From: Streptomyces aculeolatus
GTDB lineage: Bacteria; Actinomycetota; Actinomycetes; Streptomycetales; Streptomycetaceae
Direction: 5' to 3'
Assembly: GCF_020400605.1 (NCBI RefSeq)
Contig: NZ_JAINRD010000003.1
Coordinates: forward strand, 456,060-520,059
Length of the DNA: 64,000 nt
The notes under the pieces are model-generated. The model saw only the letters and a program-made list of their open reading frames with translations, did not search any database and was not told the origin of the DNA. This document shows positions 1-7,294 of this stretch, in pieces (the first letter of the stretch is position 1; every line of letters starts with the position of its first letter). Position numbers and translations under genes: made by a program.

Positions 1-201
1 CCCCAGCCGCACGCTCCCGCCGTCCGTCCCCCACTCCTGCAACTCGGCGACGCGGTTGAGGTCGAGCAGGTACTCCGGGCGGCGGTGGTCGAAGTTGATC
101 TCGACCATGAGGTCCGTGCCGCCCGCGATCGGTACGGCCGCGGGGTGCTCGGCCTTGGCGGCGAGCGCTTCCGCCCAGCCGGCGGGGCGCAGGAAGTCCA
201 T
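1..201 (-). CDS. Xanthine dehydrogenase family FAD-binding subunit (partial, N-terminus)
   Basis: Only the first 67 codons are inside the window; the gene runs off the left edge. The product starts MDFLRPAGW and contains PIAGGTDLMVEIN at about residues 24-36, the dinucleotide-binding segment of the FAD domain of molybdopterin dehydrogenases (CO/xanthine dehydrogenase medium subunit). The family passes electrons from the Mo and Fe-S centres to FAD during hypoxanthine/xanthine oxidation. It is transcribed away from a PucR regulator 255 bp upstream, the usual arrangement of actinomycete purine-catabolism loci, so xanthine dehydrogenase is the best reading. Other molybdenum hydroxylases (CoxM-like) cannot be excluded from this fragment. 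Confidence 0.8.
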   Translation of the reverse strand, partial: MDFLRPAGWAEALAAKAEHPAAVPIAGGTDLMVEINFDHRRPEYLLDLNRVAELQEWGTDGGSVRLG

Positions 202-456
202 GGAGTCCTCTCGGCTTTCCCTCGAAAGTGCGGACGCGTGCTTGAGCTGTTGACGGAACGTGGCCCAAGTACACAGAAACGCCGCCGTCCGGGTGCAGTC
301 ACGGAAAACATGAAGCAAGGGGCAGGCCAGAACCCGCTTCTTGTAGATTCGAACGAAGTCCGGGGCATCCTTCCCCTGCGGGACACCCCGCGACGACCGC
401 CCGGCGGCACCACCGCACGGGCGGGCAGACGCACGACCGACGGCAAGGGAACGCGG
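202..456. promoter_or_regulatory. Divergent promoter region between the xanthine dehydrogenase gene and pucR
   Basis: This 255-bp gap separates two divergent gene starts and so must carry both promoters. A TTGACG hexamer at 250-255 is a -35 candidate for the rightward gene, but I see no convincing -10 partner. The PucR operator probably lies here (inference); no clear palindrome stands out by eye. Confidence 0.4.
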
Positions 457-2253
457 ATGAGGCTGCGGGCACTGCTGGACTCCGAGGCGCTGGGCCTGAA
501 GCTGCTCGGCGGCGAGGACGAGCTGGACCGGACGGTGCGGGGCGTGATGACCACCGACCTGACGGACCCGAGCCGCTACCTGTCCGGCGGCGAACTGGTG
601 CTCACCGGGCTCGCCTGGCGGCACGGCCCGCAGGACTCGGAGCCGTTCGTACGGATCCTGGCCGCGGCCGGCGTCGCCGGGCTCGCGGCGGGCGAGGCGG
701 AGCTGTCCGGGACGGGGGTGCCGGAGGACCTGGTGCGCGCCTGCGCGCGGCACCGGCTCCCGCTGTTCGCGGTGGACGAGGACGTCGCGTTCGCCACCAT
801 CACCGAGCACGTCGTACGGCAGGTCTCCGGCGAGCGCGCCGGCGACCTGGCCGCCGTGGTGGAGCGGCACCGCCGGCTGATGTCGTCCGGGCCCGCGGGC
901 GGCGGCCCCGACGTCGTGCTCGACCTCCTCGGCTCCGACCTGGACCTGCGCGCCTGGGTCCTCTCCCCCACCGGCCGGCAGATCGCCGGCACCGCGTCGG
1001 GGGCGGCCGGAGGCCGGCTGCCGGCGCCGCTGCGCGCGCAGCTCGCCGGCGAGCACCTCGCGGCGCTGCGCGCCGGCCGGCCGGGACCGCACCGGGTGGC
1101 GCTGCCGGCGGCGGGCGGGTCCGCCACGTACTCCCTGTTCCCCGTCGGCGGCGGCCGGGACCTGCGCGAGACCGTGCTGTCCGACTGGCTGCTGGCCGTG
1201 GAGGCGGACGCCGGGGAGTGGCCGCCGGAACGGCTGGACCTGGTGCACGGCGTCACGCAGTTGATCGCCGTGGAGCGGGAGCGGCGGGACGCGGCGCGGT
1301 CGGTGCGGCGGCGGCTGGCGCAGGAGGTGCTGGAGCTGGTGCAGGCCGGGGCGCAGCCCGCGGAGATCGCCGCCCGGCTGCGGGCGGCGGTGCCGGTGCT
1401 GCTGCCGGGGGCCGGGACGGCGCCGCAGTGGCAGGTGGTGGTGGCGCGGGTGGAGTGGGAGGTCCCGCACGGGCGGCCGGGGATCGCGGGCGGGCCGGTG
1501 GCGCAGGCGATGCTGGAGGAGCTGCTCGCGGGCGCGGACCCGGACCCGGCGGGCCGGATCGCGGTCGCGCACACCGGCGACGAGGCGGTGGCGCTGGTGC
1601 CGCTGGCGGAGGCCACCCCGCACACCGGCACCGCGGACCCCGGGCCCGCGGGCCCGCGGGCCCGGGGAGCCGCGGGGAGCACCGGGCCCGGCCGCGGACG
1701 CACCGGCGGATCGGGGGCGGCGGCCGGCGGCACGGCGGGCGGCGGGCGGACCGGCGACGGCCTGCGCGCCGCGGAACTGCTCGCCGCCGTACAGGAGCCG
1801 CTGGCCCGCGGGCTGGCCGACGACGGCCGCCTCACCCTCGGCGTCAGCGCCGCCGTGCACTCCGCAGAGGGCCTGCGCGGCGCCCTGGAGGAGGCCCGCC
1901 ACGCACGCCGCGTCGCCGCCGCCCGGCCGGGCAGCGTGTGCGCCGCGGGCCATGAGGAACTGGCCTCGCACGTGCTGCTGCTGCCCTTCGTCCCCGACGA
2001 CGTACGCCGCGCGTTCACCGCCCGGCTGCTGGACCCGCTGCGCGCGTACGACCAGCGCCACCGGGCCGGACTGGTGGAGACCCTGGAGGCGTTCCTCGAC
2101 TGCGACGGCTCCTGGACCCGCTGCGCGGCCCGCCTCCACCTGCACGTCAACACGCTGCGCTACCGGGTCGGCCGGATCGAGCAGCTCACCGGCCGGGACC
2201 TGGCCCGGCTGGAGGACAAGCTCGACTTCTTCCTCGCCCTCCGCATGCGCTGA
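457..2253 (+). CDS. pucR: PucR family transcriptional regulator
   Basis: The ATG at 457 is preceded by AAGGGA at 445-450. The open frame extends upstream to 85, but that part lacks conserved sequence and would cover the divergent promoter. The 598-residue product has the PucR N-terminal domain (residues 1-~120, beginning MRLRALLDSEALGLKLLGG), a central CdaR/GGDEF-like region, and the C-terminal PucR helix-turn-helix at about 535-598 (LHLHVNTLRYRVGRIEQLTG). Family members control purine or amino-acid catabolism, which fits the divergent xanthine dehydrogenase gene. Residues about 385-433 are a Gly/Ala/Arg-rich linker that is unusually long for the family and contains a perfect 30-bp DNA palindrome. 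Confidence 0.92.
   Translation: MRLRALLDSEALGLKLLGGEDELDRTVRGVMTTDLTDPSRYLSGGELVLTGLAWRHGPQDSEPFVRILAAAGVAGLAAGEAELSGTGVPEDLVRACARHRLPLFAVDEDVAFATITEHVVRQVSGERAGDLAAVVERHRRLMSSGPAGGGPDVVLDLLGSDLDLRAWVLSPTGRQIAGTASGAAGGRLPAPLRAQLAGEHLAALRAGRPGPHRVALPAAGGSATYSLFPVGGGRDLRETVLSDWLLAVEADAGEWPPERLDLVHGVTQLIAVERERRDAARSVRRRLAQEVLELVQAGAQPAEIAARLRAAVPVLLPGAGTAPQWQVVVARVEWEVPHGRPGIAGGPVAQAMLEELLAGADPDPAGRIAVAHTGDEAVALVPLAEATPHTGTADPGPAGPRARGAAGSTGPGRGRTGGSGAAAGGTAGGGRTGDGLRAAELLAAVQEPLARGLADDGRLTLGVSAAVHSAEGLRGALEEARHARRVAAARPGSVCAAGHEELASHVLLLPFVPDDVRRAFTARLLDPLRAYDQRHRAGLVETLEAFLDCDGSWTRCAARLHLHVNTLRYRVGRIEQLTGRDLARLEDKLDFFLALRMR
1638..1667. repeat. Perfect 30-bp GC palindrome inside the pucR linker
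   Basis: The 30 bases read the same on both strands (CCCCGGGCCCGC followed by GGGCCC and its mirror). It lies in frame in the Gly/Pro/Arg linker of PucR (GPAGPRARG), so it adds no stop. It could extrude a cruciform or form a very stable mRNA hairpin within the coding region. Confidence 0.9.
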
Positions 2254-2314
2254 ACCCCACCCCGCTCCCCCACACCGCCGCCCTTCCCCGGGCAATCCGT
2301 TGGCCAAGATCTTG

Positions 2315-2470
2315 TCAACTTCTCCGTCCCGGAGCCGGGCGCGTGGCACCGGCGGAGGGATGTCGATGGCAAGTGGAGCGCGACCGGCTGCCGCGTGGTC
2401 CCCTGCGTCCGGAATCAGCGTCTGCTGGTTCTGGGGCGGTTGACTGCGCCCCGCTGCCACGCGGCATCGG
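2315..2470 (-). ncRNA. Candidate omega RNA (reRNA) overlapping the 3' end of tnpB
   Basis: TnpB nucleases use a guide RNA made from the 3' end of tnpB and the right end of the element. The 3' codons of tnpB (to 2415) and about 100 noncoding bases beyond them form the corresponding region here, ending near the TCAACTTC boundary repeat. I infer it from position only; no covariance model was run. Confidence 0.35.
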
Positions 2471-3578
2471 CCCGGTGGGCGATGTTGCGGGAGCCGTTGT
2501 GGTCCGCGTGCAGCACGATCCCGCAGGACCGGCAGGCGAACCGTGCTTGGGACACCCGGTTGGCCGGGTGGGTGTGGCGGCACTCGGAGCACTGGCGGGA
2601 GGTGTTGCGCGGGTCCACGAAGACCACGGGCACACCTGCCCGGCGGGCCTTGTACTCGACGAAGGCGCCGAGCTGGGCGAAAGCCCACGAGTGCAGTGCC
2701 GACCGCTGGTCTCTCCTGGCCGTAACCCTCTGCCGGATGCCGGACAGGTCTTCCAGTCCGATACCCCGGGAGGTGCGTTCAGCGGTGGTCACGAGCTTCT
2801 TGGCGATGATGTGGTTGCGCTGGGCGGTGCAGCGGGATTCCCGGCGCCGGATGCGCTTCCACACGCGCTTCGCGCTCTTGGTGCGCTTGGCCTGCAACTT
2901 CCGCCGCAGGTCGCGATGGCGCCTGCGGTAGCGGTCGACCCGGCGTCCGGACATGACCTCGCCGTCCGAAGTGGTGGCGATGTTGACGATGCCGAGGTCC
3001 ACGCCGAGCCATCCGCCGGGTTCGTACGGGCCGGGCTCAGGAATGTCGACGGTGGCGACGAGGAAGAACATGCCGTCCCGCATCATCAGGTCCGATTCGC
3101 CCTTGCGGTGCGAGAGGAGCTTCATGGCTCGCTCGGAGCACGCGAAGGGGATGCCCTTGAGCCGCCCGGCCACCGTCCAGACGGACACGGTACGGGCGTC
3201 GAGGTTCCAGGTCAGGATGCGGTCGTCGTACGGTTGCGCGGCGTCCTCACGGAAGACGACGGGTTTGGATTCCGCCCTTGCGCGGCGGCTGCAGCCCGGC
3301 GGACCGCAGTTGCCGGCCATGATGTTGCCCCTGAGGGTGGCGTAGGCATCCACCACCTTCTTGATCACCCGCACGGTGGGTTGCGCTGCGAGGCCGAAGG
3401 CGGCCCGGGTGTCGTGGTACACCTCCTCCTGCAATTCGTTCCGCCGCTTGAGGCCCTTGGCGTGCGCCACCTCGGACACCCAGGTCGCGGCGCGGTTGCA
3501 GGCACGCAGGGTGGCCGCCAGTGCGTCCGCGTCGTCGGCGGACGCGGGCAGCAGCTTCACCTGCGCCGCGAGTTTCAC
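2415..3578 (-). CDS. tnpB: RNA-guided endonuclease TnpB family protein (OrfB, IS605/IS1341 type)
   Basis: The 387-residue protein has a complete RuvC-like nuclease core: GVDLGIVNIATT with the first Asp (~194), GIGLEDLSGIR with the Glu (~275), and HADHNGSRNIA with the last Asp (~359). Between the last two is a four-Cys zinc finger (CSEC at ~329, CRSC at ~351). The N-terminus is the usual basic, helical TnpB region, and the length matches functional family members (~370-400). TnpB proteins cut double-stranded DNA beside a short TAM with a guide RNA and help to maintain the transposon. No tnpA is adjacent. No truncation or frameshift is visible, so it could be active, or it could be a domesticated copy. 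Confidence 0.93.
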   Translation of the reverse strand: MKLAAQVKLLPASADDADALAATLRACNRAATWVSEVAHAKGLKRRNELQEEVYHDTRAAFGLAAQPTVRVIKKVVDAYATLRGNIMAGNCGPPGCSRRARAESKPVVFREDAAQPYDDRILTWNLDARTVSVWTVAGRLKGIPFACSERAMKLLSHRKGESDLMMRDGMFFLVATVDIPEPGPYEPGGWLGVDLGIVNIATTSDGEVMSGRRVDRYRRRHRDLRRKLQAKRTKSAKRVWKRIRRRESRCTAQRNHIIAKKLVTTAERTSRGIGLEDLSGIRQRVTARRDQRSALHSWAFAQLGAFVEYKARRAGVPVVFVDPRNTSRQCSECRHTHPANRVSQARFACRSCGIVLHADHNGSRNIAHRADAAWQRGAVNRPRTSRR

Positions 3579-3738
3579 ACCGGAACCCTAGTGATGCTGA
3601 TCATGGGAGATCAACTTCCCGGCCATCATCGTGAAGTCGTTCACATAAGCCCTTGGCCCAGGGCAGACTTCGTGTTGAGATTCGACTCACATTGGGCTGC
3701 GTTGTTCCTTGGCTCGACGGCGCGTTGGGGAGGCAAAA

Positions 3739-4536
3739 GTGGCGGATACCGCCATGGCACGGTCGGAATCGGTGATGTCGGAGGATCCGCTGGAGCGGGC
3801 GATCTGGCGGCTGCGTTCGCGCGGTTGCTGGGACGACGCCGCGGCGCTCCTCGAGGACACCGCCGGGACCGACGCCGAGGCGGCGTGGCGGCGTGCGGCG
3901 CTGCTCGTCGAGCAGTGCATGTTCACGGCTGCCGGCTGGGAGCGCGCCGAGGACGCGGTACGTACCGCGGAGGCGGTGTCGACGGACGGGGAGAACCGCG
4001 GCGTCACGGCGTGCGAGCGGGGTTATCTCGCGTACGCCTCCACCCTGTTCCAGGAGCGTGACCGCTCCGACGAGGCGCGTGCGGCGCTCGGCCGCGCCGC
4101 CGCGCTGCTGGCGCCGACGTCGCCGCACCGGCCGATGCTGGACTTCCGGCGCGGCCTCGTCGCCCAGCACCTGACGAAGAACGCGACGGCCGCGCTGGCG
4201 GCGTTCCGGCGTGCGCACGCGGGTGCGGTCGAGCAGGACGACCTGCTGCTGATGTCGTTCACCTGGCGCCATCTGGCCTCGCTCGCGGACGAGGCCGGGG
4301 ACCTCGCGGAGGCGCGGCACGGCTTCCGCGAGTCGCTGCGGCTGCGCGAGGAGGTGGGCTACCTGATCGGTACGGCGCCGGCGCTGATGGCGCTGGCCGA
4401 TGTCGAGCCGGAGCCCGAGGCGGGCCGGCTGCGGGCGGAGGCGACGCGGCTGGTGCGGCTGCTGGACGGGGTGCCGGCGTGGCTGGCGGAGCAGTTGGGC
4501 GAGGAGCCGCGGCGGGTTCCCCCGGTGGAGGGCTGA
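3739..4536 (+). CDS. Tetratricopeptide-like helical repeat protein, function unknown
   Basis: The GTG at 3739 is chosen because GGGGAGG lies at 3727-3733; a TTG at 3709 would add ten unsupported residues. The 265-residue product is all-helical and Ala-rich. Degenerate TPR-like helix pairs run from about residue 45 to 230 (repeated W/LAxLADEAGDLAEARHGFRESLRLREE patterns). There is no signal peptide or membrane segment, so it is probably cytosolic. TPR proteins of this type are protein-interaction scaffolds; the partner is unknown. It stands alone between the tnpB element and the convergent EamA gene. Confidence 0.8.
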   Translation: MADTAMARSESVMSEDPLERAIWRLRSRGCWDDAAALLEDTAGTDAEAAWRRAALLVEQCMFTAAGWERAEDAVRTAEAVSTDGENRGVTACERGYLAYASTLFQERDRSDEARAALGRAAALLAPTSPHRPMLDFRRGLVAQHLTKNATAALAAFRRAHAGAVEQDDLLLMSFTWRHLASLADEAGDLAEARHGFRESLRLREEVGYLIGTAPALMALADVEPEPEAGRLRAEATRLVRLLDGVPAWLAEQLGEEPRRVPPVEG

Positions 4537-4607
4537 GGGGGCGCGGGGCCGGCGTGGCGCGGCGGGTGGGGGCAGGCCCGCAGGGCCGTCGTTTCCGGCC
4601 GTCTGCC

Positions 4608-4676
4608 GTCTTCTGTCGCCGTCTTCCGCGCCTTCCGCCGTCTTCCCCGTCTTCCGCGTCTTCCCCATCTTCCGCC
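4608..4676. repeat. Degenerate ~9-bp tandem repeat (CGTCTTCCS units), strongly strand-asymmetric
   Basis: Six or so imperfect copies of CGTCTTCCC / CGTCTTCCG follow one another in the gap between two convergent genes. The top strand is almost purine-free in each unit and the bottom strand is GGAAGACG-rich. It may form part of a terminator zone or be a slippage-prone microsatellite. Confidence 0.7.
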
Positions 4677-4687
4677 CGTACGCACCG

Positions 4688-5635
4688 CTACGCCCCCGCC
4701 GCCGCGTCCCGTTCGCGGTGCAGCGCGACGCCCGCGACGACCAGTGCGATGCCCGCCGCCTCCGCCGCCCCCGGCACCTGGCCGAGGACGGCCACGCCCA
4801 TCAGCGCGGCCGTCGCCGGCAGCAGCGACAGCATCAGCGCGAACGTCGCCCGCGGCACCCGCGCCATGGCGAGCTGGTCGCAGACGTACGGAATCACCGA
4901 CGAGCAGACCCCCACCCCGAAGGCCGCCGCAAGCAGCGCCGGTGACGTCGCCACCGCCGCCGCGTCCACGACGCCCGCCGGTGCCGCGACCACCGCCGCC
5001 ACCAGCATCGCAGCCCCGAGCCGGCCGACGCCCGCCGCGCCTCCGTCCGCCGCGAGCCGGTGGCCGAGGACGACGTAGAGCACGAAGAGCGCGCAGTTGC
5101 CGAAGGCGAGCGCGAGGCCGAGCGGTTCGGCGACCAGGTGCACGTCGGTCAGCAGCGCGACCCCGCCGAGCACCAGCACGAGCGCGGCGGCGTTGCGCCG
5201 GGTCCGTGCGCCCGCGGCGGCCAGCACCACGGGGCCGAGGAACTCCACCGCACCGACCGTCCCCAGCGGCAGCCGCTCCAGGGCGAGGTAGAACGTGCAG
5301 TTCATGGTGGCGAGCACGGCGCCCATCGCCACCAGCAGCCGCCGCTGGTACGGGGTGGCCGCCCGCCAGTCGCGCCACGGCCGCCGCCAGACGGCGAAGA
5401 CCAGCGCCGCGGAGGCGATGCGCAGCCAGGCGACGCCGAGGACGTCGAGGCGGGCGAAGAGCAGGACGGCGCAGGCCGGGCCGAGGTAGTGGAAGACGGC
5501 GGAGGAGACGAGGAACGCCGGCGGCGGTACGCGCTCGGCGGCCAGGGCGAGTCGGCCGGCGGGGGCGCCGGCGGGGCTGCGGGGAGGGGAGTCGGCCACG
5601 GAGGAATCGTCGCAACGCACTCCCGCGCGGACCAT
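4688..5635 (-). CDS. EamA/RhtA-like amino acid or metabolite exporter
   Basis: The protein has about ten hydrophobic segments in two EamA repeats (for example ALVLVLGGVALLTDVHL and AALMGVAVLGQVPGAAEA). The arrangement YLGPACAVLLF...WLRIASAALVFAVWRRPW resembles the RhtA threonine/homoserine exporter branch. The ATG at 5635 gives 315 residues; a GTG at 5599 (303 residues) is equally plausible, as neither has a strong ribosome site. The gene is divergent from an Lrp/AsnC regulator 79 bp away, which is typical for amino-acid efflux pumps controlled by their substrate. Substrate specificity is inferred. Confidence 0.85.
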   Translation of the reverse strand: MVRAGVRCDDSSVADSPPRSPAGAPAGRLALAAERVPPPAFLVSSAVFHYLGPACAVLLFARLDVLGVAWLRIASAALVFAVWRRPWRDWRAATPYQRRLLVAMGAVLATMNCTFYLALERLPLGTVGAVEFLGPVVLAAAGARTRRNAAALVLVLGGVALLTDVHLVAEPLGLALAFGNCALFVLYVVLGHRLAADGGAAGVGRLGAAMLVAAVVAAPAGVVDAAAVATSPALLAAAFGVGVCSSVIPYVCDQLAMARVPRATFALMLSLLPATAALMGVAVLGQVPGAAEAAGIALVVAGVALHRERDAAAGA

Positions 5636-5714
5636 GGCGAACCGGAAAGCCACAGGGCCGATGACTTTCCTATTCAGGGTATGAAACGGGCGGCCGGCGT
5701 GCGATGGTGAAGCG

Positions 5715-6257
5715 ATGGACGCACTCGACCGCTCGATCCTGATCGAACTCGACGCGGACCCCCGGCTGTCGACGGCCGAGCTGGCCCGGCGCACCGGCGT
5801 CTCCGTGCCGACCGCCCGGGAGCGGGTGCGGCGGCTGGAGGAGTCCGGGGTGATCCGCGGGTACCGGCTCGACGTCGACCCGGCGGCGCTGGGGTATCCG
5901 GTGGCGGCGTTCGTCCGGGTGCGGCCGGGGCCGGGGCAGTTGCCGCGGATCGCCGCGCTGGCGCGGAGCCTGCCGCAGGTCAGCGAGTGCCACCGGATCA
6001 CCGGCGAGGACTGCTTCCTGCTCAAGGTGCACGCGACGGACCTCGACACCTTCGAGGAGGTGCTCGACCGCTTCCTGCTGCACGGCCAGACGACGACGTC
6101 GATCGTCCAGTCCACGGCCGTGCCGCCGCGGACGCCCGGGCTCGGCCCGTACGCGGACTCGGAGTCGGCCGCGGACTCGGACCGCGGCGGGCGCGGGCGC
6201 AGGGGCGGGCGCGAAACCGGGCGCGGCGGCGCCGGAGTCGGGCCGCGGGTTCCCTAG
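5715..6257 (+). CDS. Lrp/AsnC family transcriptional regulator
   Basis: Residues 1-60 form the AsnC-type winged helix-turn-helix (MDALDRSILIELDADPR; ELARRTGVSVPTARERVRRLEESG) and about 65-140 the RAM/AsnC effector domain (ECHRITGEDCFLLKVHA). The 180-residue protein carries an extra ~45-residue Gly/Arg-rich tail not found in typical ~150-residue members. It most likely senses an amino acid and controls the divergent exporter at 4688-5635. Confidence 0.92.
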   Translation: MDALDRSILIELDADPRLSTAELARRTGVSVPTARERVRRLEESGVIRGYRLDVDPAALGYPVAAFVRVRPGPGQLPRIAALARSLPQVSECHRITGEDCFLLKVHATDLDTFEEVLDRFLLHGQTTTSIVQSTAVPPRTPGLGPYADSESAADSDRGGRGRRGGRETGRGGAGVGPRVP

Positions 6258-6281
6258 CGGCTGCGGCTAGGGTTGCCGGCC

Positions 6282-7220
6282 GTGGACCTCGATGCCGTAC
6301 GCACCTTCGTCGCCGCCGCCGACACCGGCCAGTTCCAGGAGGCGGCGGCCGAGCTGATGCTGACCCAGCAGGCCGTCTCCAAGCGCATCGCCGGGCTGGA
6401 GAAGGGCCTCGGGGTGCGGCTGTTCACCCGTACTCCGCGCGGCGCGAAGCTCACCATCGACGGACAGGCGTTCCTCCCGCACGCCCGCGCTCTCCTGCGG
6501 ACCGCGGAGCGCGCGGCGGCCTCGGTACGGCCCGGGAGCCGGGCACTGCGCGTGGACGTGGTCGGCCGGCGGGTGGCGACCGCCGGACTGCTGCGGGACT
6601 TCCACCGCGCGTACCCCGACGTGGAGTTGGACGTCGTCACGGTCTACGGCGGCGGCGCCGCGGTGGACGCGGTGCGCGACGGCACGATCGACGCGACGTT
6701 CCGCACGCTGCCGCCGCCGGGCCGGAAGCTGCCCGACGACATCGCCGTCGGGTACGTGATGTACGAGCCGGTGCAGCTCGTCACCGGCCCCGCGCACGAG
6801 TTCGCCGGCGCCCGCTCCATCGCCCCCGGCCGGCTCGCCGGGCACCGGATCTGGATGCCGGGCAACGCGCCGGGCACCGAGTGGGCCGCGTACTACGAGG
6901 ACATGGCCGCGGAGTTCGGCTTCGTCATCGACGCGGTGGGCCCCGACTTCGGGGTCGAGAGCCTGCTCGACACGATCGCCGCGTCCGCGACGGTGGGCAC
7001 CTTCCTCAGCGAGCGGACCCCGCTGGTCTGGCCCGTCGACTACGACCTGTGCCGCATCCCGCTGCACGACCCGACGCCCGTCTACCCGCACCTGATGCAC
7101 TGGCACACCGACAACGCGCACCCCGCGCTGGCCCTGCTGCGCGACTTCCTCGCCCCCCGCAGCCCGCGGCACGCGCCCGGCGAGGCCGCGGGGACGTGGG
7201 CGCCGGCCTGGTCCCGCTGA
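6282..7220 (+). CDS. LysR family transcriptional regulator
   Basis: The GTG at 6282 gives the canonical LysR start (VDLDAVRTFVAAADTGQFQEAA); a TTG at 6273 would add three residues. The 312-residue product has the N-terminal HTH (residues 1-60, AELMLTQQAVSKRIAGLEKGLGVRLF) and a substrate-binding domain. LysR genes are often divergent from their target, but the nearest genes here are on the same strand (Lrp upstream) or convergent (downstream), so the regulon is not evident. Confidence 0.92.
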   Translation: MDLDAVRTFVAAADTGQFQEAAAELMLTQQAVSKRIAGLEKGLGVRLFTRTPRGAKLTIDGQAFLPHARALLRTAERAAASVRPGSRALRVDVVGRRVATAGLLRDFHRAYPDVELDVVTVYGGGAAVDAVRDGTIDATFRTLPPPGRKLPDDIAVGYVMYEPVQLVTGPAHEFAGARSIAPGRLAGHRIWMPGNAPGTEWAAYYEDMAAEFGFVIDAVGPDFGVESLLDTIAASATVGTFLSERTPLVWPVDYDLCRIPLHDPTPVYPHLMHWHTDNAHPALALLRDFLAPRSPRHAPGEAAGTWAPAWSR

Positions 7221-7245
7221 CCGGCGCCCGCGCGCGGCGACCGCC

Positions 7246-7293
7246 GCCGCCGGGGGCCGCTGCCGCCGGGGGCCGCTGCCGCCGGGGGCCGCC
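7246..7293. repeat. Three tandem 16-bp GC-rich repeats
   Basis: GCCGCCGGGGGCCGCT occurs at 7246-7261 and 7262-7277, and once more with a final C at 7278-7293. The array fills the gap between convergent genes. Each unit contains the GGGGGCC/GCCGCC elements of a hairpin, so it may act as a bidirectional terminator. Confidence 0.85.
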
Positions 7294-7294
7294 G

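Larger units (their letters stand above)
2315..3618 (-). mobile_element. Solitary IS200/IS605-type (IS1341-like) tnpB element
   Basis: The element consists of one tnpB gene without a neighbouring tnpA (Y1 transposase), so it is probably non-autonomous or moved in trans. The boundaries are tentative. The octamer TCAACTTC occurs on both sides (2315-2322 and 3611-3618). On the minus strand the left copy contains TTGAT, which resembles the TAM/target pentamer known for ISDra2-type elements. Placement between pucR and an unrelated TPR-like gene fits an insertion. Confidence 0.5.

Noticed and set aside
85..456. N-terminal extension of pucR to 85
   Set aside because: The extra 124 codons show no conserved sequence, overlap the divergent gene start and promoter, and a well-placed AAGGGA precedes the ATG at 457.
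3709..3738. TTG start at 3709 for the TPR-like protein
   Set aside because: The GTG at 3739 has a strong GGGGAGG ribosome site; the TTG has none.
7246..7293. CRISPR-like array
   Set aside because: The three 16-bp units are directly adjacent without spacers; it is a simple tandem repeat.
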